DNA of 64,000 nucleotides, from the NCBI RefSeq assembly GCF_039541575.1, contig NZ_BAABGM010000008.1, positions 62,001 to 126,000 on the forward strand, written 5' to 3'. The notes under the pieces are model-generated. The model was not told where the DNA came from. It made no database searches and saw nothing but the letters and a program-made list of their open reading frames with translations. Shown one piece after another: positions 9,486 through 18,352 of the stretch; position 1 is the stretch's first letter, and each line of letters begins with the position of its first letter. Source of the stretch: Fodinibacter luteus (GTDB lineage: Bacteria; Actinomycetota; Actinomycetes; Actinomycetales; Dermatophilaceae). The position numbers and the translations under genes were made by a program.

Positions 9486-12158
9486 GTGAAGCTCCTCCTC
9501 CTCGACGGACACTCGCTCGCCTACCGGGCCTTCTTCGCGCTCCCGGTCGAGAACTTCTCGACGAGCACGGGGCAGCACACCAACGCCGTCTACGGCTTCA
9601 CGGCGATGCTCATCAACGTCCTGCGCGACGAGGCCCCCACCCACGTCGGCGTCGCCTTCGACGTCTCGCGCAAGACCTTCCGCGCCGACGAGTACCCCGA
9701 CTACAAGGCGGGTCGCTCGGTCACCCCGGCCGAGTTCTCGGGCCAGCTGCCCCTGCTGCGCGAGGTCCTCGACGCACTGCGCATCCGGCACGTCGGCGTC
9801 GAGGGGTTCGAGGCCGACGACGTCATCGCCACCCTCACCCGGCAGGCCGTCGAGGCCGGGCACGAGGTCGTCATCTGCACCGGCGACCGCGACGCCTTCC
9901 AGCTCGTGTCCGACAAGGTCACCCTGCTCTACCCGGTCCGGGGCGTGTCCGAGGTCTGGCGGATGGACCCGGCCGCGGTCACCGAGAAGTACCTCGTCGC
10001 GCCCGAGCGCTACAGCGACCTCGCGGCGCTCGTCGGCGAGTCGAGCGACAACCTGCCGGGCGTGCCCGGGGTCGGCCCGAAGACGGCCGCCAAGTGGCTG
10101 GCACAGTACGGCGACCTCGCCGGGGTCGTGGCCCACGTCGACGAGATCAAGGGCAAGGTCGGCGAGAACCTTCGGGCCCACCTCGACGGGGTGCTGCGCA
10201 ACCGCCGCCTCAACCGGCTCGTCGACGACCTCGAGCTGCCCCTCGGCGTCCCCGACCTCGAGCGCGCCTCCTGGGACCGCGAGGAGGTGCACCGGGTCTT
10301 CGACGGCCTGGAGTTCCGGGTGCTGCGCGACCGGCTGTTCCAGACCTTCGAGGTCGAGCAGGACGAGGTCGAGGGCGGGTTCGAGCTCGAGGGCGAGGTC
10401 GTGCACGCCCCCGACCTGCCCCTGCGCTTCGGTGACGGAGCCCACGGCCGCCGGATGCCGCACGGCGTCGTCGTCGTCGGTCACTACCGCGGCGGCGGCG
10501 GGGATGCCGGTGCCGTCGCCTTCGCGGGCGAGGACGGCACGACCGGCTACCTCGACCTCACGGCGCTCACCCCTGCCGAGGAGGCGGTCCTCGCCGCGTG
10601 GCTCGCCGACCCGGACGCGCCCAAGGTGCTCCACGACGCCAAGGAGCAGCTGCAGGCGCTGAGCTGCCGCGGCCTGGAGCTGCGGGGCGTGCGATCCGAC
10701 ACCGCGCTGGCCGCCTACCTCGTCCGGCCCGACCAGCGGTCCTTCGACCTCGAGGACCTCGTCGTGCGCCACCTCGGCCGCGAGCTCAAGGCCGAGACCG
10801 GGGCCGGCGACCAGGGCATGCTCGACTTCGCCGCCGACGACGACGCGGCGGAGCGCGAGGCGATGGTGCGTGCCCGTGCCGTGCTCGAGCTGTCCCAGGT
10901 GCTCGCCACGCGGCTCGAGGAGACGGGTGGCACCGAGCTGCTGCGCGACCTCGAGCTGCCCCTCGTCGACATCCTCGCGCGGATGGAGCGCACCGGCATC
11001 GCCGTCGACGAGCCCGCGCTCACGGCGCTCGAGGCCGACTTCGGCGCCAAGATGCGCCAGGCACAGGAGGACGCCTGGGAGGCCATCGGCCGCCGCGACG
11101 TCAACCTCGGCAGCCCGAAGCAGCTCCAGGAGGTGCTCTTCGACCAGCTCGGCATGCCGAAGACCAAGCGCACCAAGACCGGGTACACGACGGATGCCGA
11201 CGCGCTCGCCGACCTCTTCGTCAAGACCGAGCACCCCTTCCTCGAGGCGCTGCTGCGCCACCGCGACACGAGCCGCCTGCGGGTGACCGTCGAGGGCCTC
11301 ATCAAGTCGGTCGCGCCGGATCGCCGCATCCACACGACGTACATCCAGACCATCGCCGCCACCGGTCGGCTGTCCTCGACCGACCCGAACCTGCAGAACG
11401 TCCCGATCCGCACCGAGGAGGGGCGTCGCATCCGCGAGGTGTTCGTCGTCGGCGAGGGCTTCGAGTCGCTCATGTCGGCCGACTACAGCCAGATCGAGAT
11501 GCGGATCATGGCGCACCTCTCGGGCGACGAGGGGCTCATCGAGGCGTTCCGCTCGGGGGAGGACCTCCACCGCTTCGTCGGGGCCCGGGTCTTCGGGGTC
11601 GAGCCCGGCGACGTCACCCCCGCGATGCGCAGCAAGGTCAAGGCGATGAGCTACGGGCTGGCCTACGGGCTCTCCGCGTTCGGCCTGTCCAAGCAGCTCA
11701 CGATCACCACCGGCGAGGCGCAGGGGCTCATGGACGAGTACTTCGCGCGCTTCGGGGGGGTGCGCGACTACCTGCGCGAGGTCGTCGCCGAGGCGCGGGC
11801 CACGGGGTACACCGCGACGATGCTCGGCCGCCGCCGCTACCTGCCCGACCTGATGAGCGACAACCGCCAGCGGCGGGAGGGGGCCGAGCGGATGGCGCTC
11901 AACGCGCCGATCCAGGGGTCGGCCGCCGACATCATCAAGCTCGCGATGAAGGGCGTCGACGGGGCGCTCACCGCCGAGGGCGCGCGCTCGCGGATCCTGC
12001 TCCAGGTGCACGACGAGCTCGTCGTCGAGGTGGCCCCGGGGGAGCGGGAGGCCGTCGAGGCGCTCGTGCGGCGCGAGATGGGTGCGGCGGTCGAGATGGA
12101 CGTCCCGCTCGACGTCAGCATCGGGGTCGGCCGGTCCTGGCACGACGCCGCCCACTGA
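9486..12158 (+). CDS. polA: DNA polymerase I
   Basis: The protein has 890 residues from GTG 9486 (VKLLLLDGHSLAYRAFF), the normal beginning of the 5' nuclease domain. An in-frame ATG at 9465 is possible but lies upstream of the -10 box. The 5' nuclease contains the helix-hairpin-helix SSDNLPGVPGVGPKTAAKWL near residue 190. The middle domain keeps a 3'-5' exonuclease fold but I see no DxE proofreading triad, so it is probably inactive, as in mycobacterial PolA. The polymerase has motif A (SADYSQIEMRIMAHLSGD), motif B (KVKAMSYGLAYGLS) and motif C (LLQVHDELVVEV). It fills repair gaps and removes primers, acting after UvrABC excision. Confidence 0.97.
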   Translation: MKLLLLDGHSLAYRAFFALPVENFSTSTGQHTNAVYGFTAMLINVLRDEAPTHVGVAFDVSRKTFRADEYPDYKAGRSVTPAEFSGQLPLLREVLDALRIRHVGVEGFEADDVIATLTRQAVEAGHEVVICTGDRDAFQLVSDKVTLLYPVRGVSEVWRMDPAAVTEKYLVAPERYSDLAALVGESSDNLPGVPGVGPKTAAKWLAQYGDLAGVVAHVDEIKGKVGENLRAHLDGVLRNRRLNRLVDDLELPLGVPDLERASWDREEVHRVFDGLEFRVLRDRLFQTFEVEQDEVEGGFELEGEVVHAPDLPLRFGDGAHGRRMPHGVVVVGHYRGGGGDAGAVAFAGEDGTTGYLDLTALTPAEEAVLAAWLADPDAPKVLHDAKEQLQALSCRGLELRGVRSDTALAAYLVRPDQRSFDLEDLVVRHLGRELKAETGAGDQGMLDFAADDDAAEREAMVRARAVLELSQVLATRLEETGGTELLRDLELPLVDILARMERTGIAVDEPALTALEADFGAKMRQAQEDAWEAIGRRDVNLGSPKQLQEVLFDQLGMPKTKRTKTGYTTDADALADLFVKTEHPFLEALLRHRDTSRLRVTVEGLIKSVAPDRRIHTTYIQTIAATGRLSSTDPNLQNVPIRTEEGRRIREVFVVGEGFESLMSADYSQIEMRIMAHLSGDEGLIEAFRSGEDLHRFVGARVFGVEPGDVTPAMRSKVKAMSYGLAYGLSAFGLSKQLTITTGEAQGLMDEYFARFGGVRDYLREVVAEARATGYTATMLGRRRYLPDLMSDNRQRREGAERMALNAPIQGSAADIIKLAMKGVDGALTAEGARSRILLQVHDELVVEVAPGEREAVEALVRREMGAAVEMDVPLDVSIGVGRSWHDAAH

Positions 12159-12197
12159 GGCGGGGACCGCCCGTCATCGGGCCCCGACGGGTGTCGT

Positions 12198-12253
12198 CAA
12201 GGTCACCCCGAGATCGTCCCGTGCCAGGTCGGGGCGGGAGGAGACTGACCTTG
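12198..12253. terminator. Hairpin downstream of polA
   Basis: CAAGGTCA (12198-12205) pairs with TGACCTTG (12246-12253), and within it CCCCGA (12206-12211) pairs with TCGGGG (12229-12234). It lies 40 nt after the polA stop, as expected for a factor-independent or pausing structure. There is no T tract. Confidence 0.45.
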
Positions 12254-12296
12254 GCGTGGCTTCGCGGATTTCAACCACATTTCCGCAGGTAGCCGA

Positions 12297-12302
12297 TACT
12301 GT
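12297..12302 (+). promoter_or_regulatory. -10 box for the membrane/heptad-repeat operon
   Basis: TACTGT lies in a locally A/T-richer stretch (12260-12310) and would give a start of transcription near 12309 and a leader of about 50 nt. No strong -35 is visible. Confidence 0.4.
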
Positions 12303-12315
12303 CTGGTAACCCAGC

Positions 12316-12346
12316 GCACCCGCCACCGCAGTCGGGTGCCTTTCTT
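12316..12346 (+). promoter_or_regulatory. Attenuator-like hairpin with T-rich tail in the 5' leader
   Basis: GCACCCG (12316-12322) pairs perfectly with CGGGTGC (12333-12339) and is followed by CTTTCTT. This is a factor-independent terminator shape, rare in this GC-rich window, set between the promoter box and the ribosome-binding site (GAGGTG) of the next gene. It could terminate early or hide the start. No competing anti-terminator helix was established. Confidence 0.5.
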
Positions 12347-12357
12347 GCGAGGTGTTT

Positions 12358-12975
12358 ATGCGACGAAGCCTGATCGCCGGGCTTGTACTGGCCGTGCTTG
12401 CGGCACTGGCCATCAGCGTCGGAGGGATGCTCGACTCCGACCTCGAGCACATCGCGCTGCTCGGCGGCGCCATCGGTGGCGCCCTGGGGCTGGTCCCACA
12501 CCCCTACTCCTGGGGGCGGATCGCCGCGTTCCTGGTCGGCTTCGTCCTGGCCTGGATCGGCTTCGCACTGCGGGCCGCGGTCATCCCCGACTCGGCGAAC
12601 GGACGCGCCGTCGTGGCCTTCCTCGTCGTCGCGCTGTGCGCGGCGGCGTGTGCGTTCAGCATGAACCGGCTCCCCTTGTGGGCAGCCCTGCTCGGGGTCG
12701 CGGCCATCATCGGCGCCTACGAGGAGATCTTCACCAACGCGCCCGCGCAGTTCCTCAACGAGTCGCCCCAGGCGGCGACCACCGTGCTGCTCGCCGCTGG
12801 CCTGGGGTACCTGGCCACGTCGGTGATCGCTGAAATGGTGAGTGACACTCCGGACGAGCGCGGGTCGCACCGCCTGGGTCGCGACTCCGGTCCTGCGTCC
12901 CCCGCGGCAACCCCTGAGACTCCGGGCGAGGATCTCGACCGACTGAACGGCCTGATGGCAGGAGAGAAGAAGTGA
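12358..12975 (+). CDS. Polytopic membrane protein of unknown function
   Basis: I do not recognise a family. The 205-residue protein has about six hydrophobic segments (roughly residues 4-24, 32-48, 52-72, 83-101, 104-120 and 137-156). A hydrophilic, probably cytoplasmic tail of about 50 residues follows (MVSDTPDERGSHRLGRDSG to the end). ATG 12358 is preferred over GTG 12352 because GAGGTG then lies at normal spacing. Its stop overlaps the next start (GTGA at 12972-12975), so the two proteins are co-translated and probably act together. A possible role is a membrane partner or exporter for the heptad-repeat surface protein; this is inference from coupling only. Confidence 0.8.
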   Translation: MRRSLIAGLVLAVLAALAISVGGMLDSDLEHIALLGGAIGGALGLVPHPYSWGRIAAFLVGFVLAWIGFALRAAVIPDSANGRAVVAFLVVALCAAACAFSMNRLPLWAALLGVAAIIGAYEEIFTNAPAQFLNESPQAATTVLLAAGLGYLATSVIAEMVSDTPDERGSHRLGRDSGPASPAATPETPGEDLDRLNGLMAGEKK

Positions 12976-15662
12976 GCACAACCCACAGGGTCGCCGGTTT
13001 CGGCGTCACGCTGCTGGCCGCCTCGGCGGCGATGGTGCTGGGCGTGAGCCCGGCCGCCGCGGCCACGATCGTGGCCGACGACGTCGTCGTCACCAACACC
13101 GAGACGGTCCAGGCCTACCTCGACCCCACCGGTCAGCTCGACGTGGCGCGGATCTACGACCAGATCGCCATGCAGGGCAACGGCACCGTCGACCTGCGCA
13201 ACCCGGTCGAGACGGAGGGCCTGCGCAACCTCGACTCCTTCGGCGGGTTCGAGGTCGTGGACGGTGAGATCGTCGGCACCTACGAGGTCGACGGCGACCT
13301 GCGACTGCGCGCGGTCAGCGACTTCCCGCAGGAGCTGCCCCTCGAGGTCGCGGTGACGTACGCCCTCGATGGTGAGCAGGTGGAGCCGGAGGACGTCGTC
13401 GGCGAGACCGGGACCCTGGAGGTCCAGTACACCGTGCGCAACGTCACCGGGCAGCCGCAGGACATCACGTACGACGACGGCACCGGCACGATGGTGACGG
13501 CGACCGAGGACGTCGTCATCCCCATGGTCGGTTCGCTGACCACCGTGCTCCCGCCGGCGTTCACCGACGTCACGTCCAACGAGGCCAACATGGCCGGTGA
13601 CGGTCGGGGCGGCACGAAGATGTCGTTCACGATGACGCTGTTCGGCCCGATCGGTGCGCCGGAGGCGACCTTCGGCTACCGCGCGAACATCTCCGACGGG
13701 GTGATCCCGCCCGCGAGCATCTCGGCCCTGCCGGTGAGCCCGCTCGACAGCCCGTCCTTCAAGGGTGGCTCCGCGGCCTACCAGTCGGGCGCCGTCACCG
13801 GTGCCACGCTCACGGCCGGCGCGACGACGATCGACGACAACCTCCTCAAGCTGCGCGACGGCGCCGGCGAGCTCCTCGCCGGCCTCATCAAGCTGAAAGA
13901 CGGCGCGGGCCAGCTCAACGCGGGTCTCACCGGCACGGCGGCACCCGGTGCTGCCAAGCTGGCCGACGGAACCGACCAGGCAGCCGCCGGTGCCGCCGAG
14001 CTGAGCAGCGGCCTCGGCCAGCTCGACGACGGCGCGAACCAGCTCGCCGACGGCGCCGGCCAGGTCGCTGACGGTGCCGGCACGGCCGCGACCGGTGCCG
14101 ACACGCTGGCCGGCGGGTCGGCACAGGTCGCCGACGGCCTGGACCAGGCGGGGGCCCAAGCGCCGGCACTGATCGCCGGGCTCGACCAGGTCGCCGCCGG
14201 CCTCGCCCAGGTCGACGCGGGCCTCGAGACACTCTCCGAAACACTGACCGACCCCGACACCACGCAGGGCGTCGGCCTGTTGCAGGCCGGCATCAAGAAG
14301 CTCATCGCCGGGATCGGCACCACGGGCGATGCGACGACGCTCCTCGGGGGCGTGGAGAAGATCCGCGCCGGTCTGGCCGCGGCGACGGCCACCGGTGGGT
14401 CCATCGACCAGCTCAAGGGCGGCGTCGATGGCGCAGCCGCTGGCGCCGAGACCATCGCAGCCGGCCTCGAGAAGGCGCTCCTCGGCGTGAACGGGGTCAG
14501 GGACGGGAACACCGCGGCACTGGCGCCGGGCGGCAGCATCGAGCAGGTCGGGAACGCGATCCGCGACATTGCCGACGTCCCCTCGTGCGCCGCGGACCCG
14601 CTGTGCGTCGGGACCGTCAACGGCACGGCGACCAACATCGAGTCCCAGCTGAGGACGAGTGCCACCACTTCGGAGCAAGTCCTCACCGCGGTCTCGACAG
14701 GGCTGTCGAACACCGACCCGGACAATCCGGGTGCCATCCAGGGTCTGCTGAAGATCGCAGCGGGCCTGTCGGGCCAGGTTTCTCCGGGCATCGCCGCGCT
14801 CAAGGCGAGCCTCATCGAAGCGGCCACCGGTCTGGCGCGGATCGAGTGCGGGCTCAGCAACGCGAGTCTCCCGGGGGTCTGTGATCCAGACACGCCTGGG
14901 CTGTTGGAGGGCCTGCAGCTGGTCGACGAGGGCGTGGCCACGCTCGTCGGGGGTGTTGTCGCTGCCGTCGGCGACGACAACGACACCTCCGCGGACAAGA
15001 CCCTGCGCGGTGGGATCCACTCGCTCCAGGCCGGCGTGGACGAGCTGTCCGCGGGTGGCCAGGCCCTCATCCTCGGGCTGGACAAGCTGTCCGTCGGTGC
15101 GACCCTCGTCGCCGAGGGCAACGCCGACCTCGCCACCGGCCTCGACACCCTCGCCGACGGTGCCGGACAGGTCTCCTCGGGTGCCGACCAGCTCGCCGAC
15201 GGAACCGGCACGGCCAGTGCGGGCTCCGCGAAGCTCGCCGACGGCACCCAGCTGCTGGCGGTCGGCGCGAACCAGCTCGCCGACGGGCTGCTCACCGCGG
15301 CGGACGGCTCGTCCCAGCTCGCCGTGGGCCTCGGAACCGCCGCCGAGGCGGCCCCGGCGTTGCCCGAGGGCGCGCAGCGGCTCTCCGACGAGGGCACGAG
15401 CAAGCTCATCGACGCCGGCAAGGCGACGGCAGCGGACTACGGCGTCAAGTACGCGCTCATCGAGGCGGGTGCGGAGCGGGCCCAGACCGAGGCGATGATC
15501 TACGGAGCACCGGCTGACGCCACCGGAAAGGCGGCCTACTCCATCGAGATCGCAGGTGTGGACAGCACCTCGGGCAACAACCTGCAACGCGGACTGGTTG
15601 CGGCAGCGCTGTTCGGCCTGGCAGCGGGCGGGGCGTTCCTCCTCCGACGGCAGACCGCCTGA
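12972..15662 (+). CDS. Secreted, membrane-anchored L-x-x-G heptad-repeat protein
   Basis: The protein has 896 residues. A signal peptide covers residues 1 to about 31 (ending SPAAAA-TI). An extracytoplasmic N-terminal domain follows to about residue 280. Two long blocks of xxxLxxG heptads (LADGAGQVADGAGTA and similar), at about 285-430 and 670-800, flank a central region. That central region has the only four cysteines, C539, C545, C626 and C637, suggesting two disulfides. A C-terminal span (LVAAALFGLAAGGAFLL) ends in RRQTA, a stop-transfer anchor. The heptads resemble those in YhgE/Pip-like proteins linked to cell-envelope export, but the overall protein is not a normal YhgE because it lacks that family's C-terminal six-span domain. 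It could be a rod-like surface or periplasmic protein anchored at its C-terminus. It is co-translated with the preceding membrane protein. Confidence 0.85.
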   Translation: MSTTHRVAGFGVTLLAASAAMVLGVSPAAAATIVADDVVVTNTETVQAYLDPTGQLDVARIYDQIAMQGNGTVDLRNPVETEGLRNLDSFGGFEVVDGEIVGTYEVDGDLRLRAVSDFPQELPLEVAVTYALDGEQVEPEDVVGETGTLEVQYTVRNVTGQPQDITYDDGTGTMVTATEDVVIPMVGSLTTVLPPAFTDVTSNEANMAGDGRGGTKMSFTMTLFGPIGAPEATFGYRANISDGVIPPASISALPVSPLDSPSFKGGSAAYQSGAVTGATLTAGATTIDDNLLKLRDGAGELLAGLIKLKDGAGQLNAGLTGTAAPGAAKLADGTDQAAAGAAELSSGLGQLDDGANQLADGAGQVADGAGTAATGADTLAGGSAQVADGLDQAGAQAPALIAGLDQVAAGLAQVDAGLETLSETLTDPDTTQGVGLLQAGIKKLIAGIGTTGDATTLLGGVEKIRAGLAAATATGGSIDQLKGGVDGAAAGAETIAAGLEKALLGVNGVRDGNTAALAPGGSIEQVGNAIRDIADVPSCAADPLCVGTVNGTATNIESQLRTSATTSEQVLTAVSTGLSNTDPDNPGAIQGLLKIAAGLSGQVSPGIAALKASLIEAATGLARIECGLSNASLPGVCDPDTPGLLEGLQLVDEGVATLVGGVVAAVGDDNDTSADKTLRGGIHSLQAGVDELSAGGQALILGLDKLSVGATLVAEGNADLATGLDTLADGAGQVSSGADQLADGTGTASAGSAKLADGTQLLAVGANQLADGLLTAADGSSQLAVGLGTAAEAAPALPEGAQRLSDEGTSKLIDAGKATAADYGVKYALIEAGAERAQTEAMIYGAPADATGKAAYSIEIAGVDSTSGNNLQRGLVAAALFGLAAGGAFLLRRQTA

Positions 15663-15670
15663 GGTCACAC

Positions 15671-15703
15671 GCAGGGGCGGTGCCGGTCCGGCACCGCCCC
15701 TGC
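15671..15703. terminator. Strong bidirectional terminator hairpin
   Basis: A perfect 15-bp stem (15671-15685 with 15689-15703, arm GCAGGGGCGGTGCCG) encloses a 3-nt loop. It lies in the 66-bp gap between the convergent heptad-repeat and methyltransferase genes. Confidence 0.85.
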
Positions 15704-15728
15704 GGGGTCTCCACCGCCCCGCCCGGAC

Positions 15729-16556
15729 TCAGCCCGGGCGGTCCGCGACGAGGATCGCCGTCCCGGGCAGGAGCCGGCCGCGCAGTGGCGACCACCCGCC
15801 CCACGTCGCCTCGGTGCGAGCGGGCCACTCGGGCTCCACGAGGTCGGTGAGCACCAGCCCGGCGGCGACGACCTGTCGCACGAGGTCGCCGAGGGTGCGG
15901 TGGTGCTCGGCGTACGTCACGACCCCCGCCTCGCTCTCGACGTAGGGCGTGCGGTCGAAGTACGACGTCGTGGCCGTGAGCCCGTTCGGCCCCGGGTCGT
16001 CCGGGAACGCCCAGCGCACCGGGTGCGACGTCGAGAACACGAACCGACCACCGGGGCGCAGCACCCGGGCGGCCTCCGCCAGGACGGCGCCGCTGTCGGC
16101 GACGAAGGGGATGACGCCGTACGCGGTGAACACCCGGTCGACCGTCTCGTCGCCCAGCGGCAGGGCCTGGCCGTCGCACTGGAGCAGTGGCACCCCTCGG
16201 CCGGCCTCCGAACGTGGGTGAAGATCCGTTGTGGTGGTGTCGATCCGGCGGGCGGTGCGCAGCATCCCCATCGACAGGTCAGTGGCGACGACCCGCAGGC
16301 CGCGGTGCGTGCGAGCCAGCCAGCGCGAGCACTGCGCCGCCCCGGACCCGATCTCGAGCACCGTCATGCCGTCGCGCACCCCGAGGAGGTCGAGCTCGGC
16401 CTCGGTCCAGCCCTCCGGCCCCCAGACGAAGTCGCTGTCACCGAGGAAGGCGCCGTGCTCGGCGTGGTAGTCCTCGGCCTCGCCGTCCCACCACGACCGG
16501 TTGGCCGAGCGGGTCTCGGCCGCGCCGACGGGGCGACGGGTGGCGTCCTGGCTCAC
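15729..16556 (-). CDS. Class I SAM-dependent methyltransferase
   Basis: Motif I of a Rossmann methyltransferase is clear (VLEIGSGAAQCSRWL), then motif II (LRVVATDLSMGML), post-motif strand VDRVFTAYGVIPFV, and EAARVLRPGGRFVFSTSH, typical of the UbiE/Methyltransf_11 group. The enzyme uses S-adenosylmethionine; the acceptor is unknown. With GTG at 16556 it has 275 residues and begins VSQDATRRP shortly before the conserved NRSWWDGEAEDYHAEHG segment. Starts further upstream would run into the rpsA promoter. No good Shine-Dalgarno sequence precedes it, so the start is uncertain. It is divergent from rpsA. Confidence 0.82.
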   Translation of the reverse strand: MSQDATRRPVGAAETRSANRSWWDGEAEDYHAEHGAFLGDSDFVWGPEGWTEAELDLLGVRDGMTVLEIGSGAAQCSRWLARTHRGLRVVATDLSMGMLRTARRIDTTTTDLHPRSEAGRGVPLLQCDGQALPLGDETVDRVFTAYGVIPFVADSGAVLAEAARVLRPGGRFVFSTSHPVRWAFPDDPGPNGLTATTSYFDRTPYVESEAGVVTYAEHHRTLGDLVRQVVAAGLVLTDLVEPEWPARTEATWGGWSPLRGRLLPGTAILVADRPG

Positions 16557-16607
16557 GGCCGGGGCCGCGTGAACGGGACGGGGCGGGCGGACGGCATCCG
16601 AGAGGTT

Positions 16608-16637
16608 TTGCCCCCGACGTGCGGGCACCAGTAGGCT
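16608..16637 (+). promoter_or_regulatory. Promoter of rpsA
   Basis: TTGCCC (16608-16613), an 18-nt spacer and TAGGCT (16632-16637) match a housekeeping promoter. Transcription would start near 16644, giving an 80-nt leader with GGAG at 16712. Confidence 0.5.
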
Positions 16638-16725
16638 GACCCAGCACCCGTGTGGCTGCTTGCGGTCACGCGTGCGCTCGTACCTTCCCATCGATTCCAT
16701 CTGTCCACATCGGAGTTCCTACTAC

Positions 16726-18234
16726 ATGACTGCCAGCACGGTCGACACGACCGCCCCTCAGGTTGCCATCAACGACATCGGCTCTGAGGAAGACCTCCTC
16801 GCCGCGATCGACGCGACGATCAAGCACTTCAACGACGGCGACATCGTCGAGGGTCGCATCGTCAAGGTCGACCGGGACGAGGTCCTGCTCGACATCGGCT
16901 ACAAGACCGAGGGCGTCATCCCCTCGCGCGAGCTGTCCATCAAGCACGACGTCGACCCCAACGAGGTCGTCTCCGTCGGCGACGAGGTCGAGGCCCTGGT
17001 CCTCCAGAAGGAGGACAAGGAGGGTCGCCTGATCCTGTCCAAGAAGCGTGCGCAGTACGAGCGCGCCTGGGGCACGATCGAGAAGATCAAGGAGGAGGAC
17101 GGCGTCGTCACCGGCTCCGTCATCGAGGTGGTCAAGGGTGGGCTCATCCTCGACATCGGCCTGCGCGGCTTCCTTCCCGCCTCCCTCGTCGAGATGCGTC
17201 GCGTGCGCGACCTCCAGCCGTACGTCGGCAAGGAGATCGAGGCCAAGATCATCGAGCTCGACAAGAACCGCAACAACGTCGTCCTGTCGCGCCGTGCCTG
17301 GCTCGAGCAGACGCAGTCCGAGGTCCGCACGACGTTCCTCAAGGAGCTCGGCAAGGGCCAGGTCCGCAGCGGTGTCGTGTCCTCGATCGTCAACTTCGGT
17401 GCGTTCGTCGACCTCGGCGGCGTCGACGGTCTCGTCCACGTCTCCGAGCTGTCCTGGAAGCACATCGACCACCCGTCCGAGGTCGTCGAGGTCGGCGACG
17501 AGGTCACCGTCGAGGTGCTCGACGTCGACATGGACCGGGAGCGGGTCTCCCTGTCGCTCAAGGCGACGCAGGAGGACCCGTGGCAGCACTTCGCCCGGAC
17601 CCACGCGATCGGCCAGGTCGTGCCGGGCAAGGTCACCAAGCTCGTCCCGTTCGGTGCGTTCGTGCGCGTCGACGACGGCATCGAGGGCCTCGTCCACATC
17701 TCCGAGCTCGCCGAGCGCCACGTCGAGCTGCCCGAGCAGGTCGTGACCGTCGGCACCGACATCTTCGTCAAGGTCATCGACATCGACCTCGAGCGTCGCC
17801 GCATCTCGCTCTCGCTCAAGCAGGCCAACGAGGACGGCGCCAACCAGGTCGAGTTCGACCCGACGCTGTACGGCATGGCGGCCGAGTACGACGAGGCCGG
17901 CAACTACAAGTACCCCGAGGGCTTCGACGCCGAGACCAACGAGTGGCTCGAGGGCTTCGAGTCGCAGCGTGAGGCCTGGGAGAAGCAGTACGCCGAGGCG
18001 CACGCGCGCTGGGAGTCGCACCGCAACCAGGTCGAGGCGTTCGCCAAGGCCGACGCCGAGGCCGCCGGTGGCAGCGAGGCCACCTCGTACTCCTCGGAGT
18101 CGGGCTCGCCGTCGTCCACGCCCTCCTCGTCCGACGAGGGCAGCGCGCCGCGCCCGCCGGCCCCGGCCTCCGAGGGCACGCTGGCCTCCGACGAGGCCCT
18201 GGCCGCCCTCCGGGAGAAGCTCACCGGCAACTGA
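16726..18234 (+). CDS. rpsA: 30S ribosomal protein S1
   Basis: The 502-residue protein has four S1 RNA-binding domains at about residues 35-105, 120-188, 205-275 and 290-360. The third and fourth show the canonical GxVxxxxxFGAFVxL pattern (VVSSIVNFGAFVDLGG and VTKLVPFGAFVRVDD). This four-domain form is usual for actinobacteria, compared with six in Escherichia coli. The tail beyond residue 430 is low-complexity Ser/Pro/Ala. It docks mRNA on the 30S subunit; its role is less obvious in a genome with many leaderless messages. ATG 16726 is chosen for the GGAG ribosome-binding site and because it precedes the conserved beginning. Confidence 0.97.
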   Translation: MTASTVDTTAPQVAINDIGSEEDLLAAIDATIKHFNDGDIVEGRIVKVDRDEVLLDIGYKTEGVIPSRELSIKHDVDPNEVVSVGDEVEALVLQKEDKEGRLILSKKRAQYERAWGTIEKIKEEDGVVTGSVIEVVKGGLILDIGLRGFLPASLVEMRRVRDLQPYVGKEIEAKIIELDKNRNNVVLSRRAWLEQTQSEVRTTFLKELGKGQVRSGVVSSIVNFGAFVDLGGVDGLVHVSELSWKHIDHPSEVVEVGDEVTVEVLDVDMDRERVSLSLKATQEDPWQHFARTHAIGQVVPGKVTKLVPFGAFVRVDDGIEGLVHISELAERHVELPEQVVTVGTDIFVKVIDIDLERRRISLSLKQANEDGANQVEFDPTLYGMAAEYDEAGNYKYPEGFDAETNEWLEGFESQREAWEKQYAEAHARWESHRNQVEAFAKADAEAAGGSEATSYSSESGSPSSTPSSSDEGSAPRPPAPASEGTLASDEALAALREKLTGN

Positions 18235-18275
18235 GGCACGACGGCGTCCCCTCGGATGCCGTCCGCCCACCGACG

Positions 18276-18310
18276 AAGGCCCGGTCACCCGTGAGGGGTG
18301 CCCGGGCCTT
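18276..18310 (+). terminator. rpsA terminator
   Basis: AAGGCCCGG (18276-18284) pairs with CCGGGCCTT (18302-18310) and the inner CACCC with GGGTG. It follows the rpsA stop by about 40 nt. Confidence 0.8.
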
Positions 18311-18352
18311 CGGCCGTCCGTCGCTGCGGACGTCCCGCGGGCGGGACCGTGG

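Noticed and set aside
8502..12155. Minus-strand frame of about 1200 codons opposite polA
   Set aside because: It is a codon-bias shadow of polA, with no start context, domain or plausible composition.
13840..15350. Possible CRISPR-like periodicity in the heptad gene
   Set aside because: The repeats are 21-bp coding units (xxxLxxG heptads) without spacers of constant length or an adjacent cas gene.
12717..15668. Minus-strand frame opposite the heptad-repeat gene
   Set aside because: The plus-strand protein has a signal peptide, repeats and an anchor. The opposite frame has only repeat-derived periodicity.
16557..16700. N-terminal extension of the methyltransferase to an upstream ATG
   Set aside because: The added 48 residues are low-complexity and cover the rpsA promoter region.
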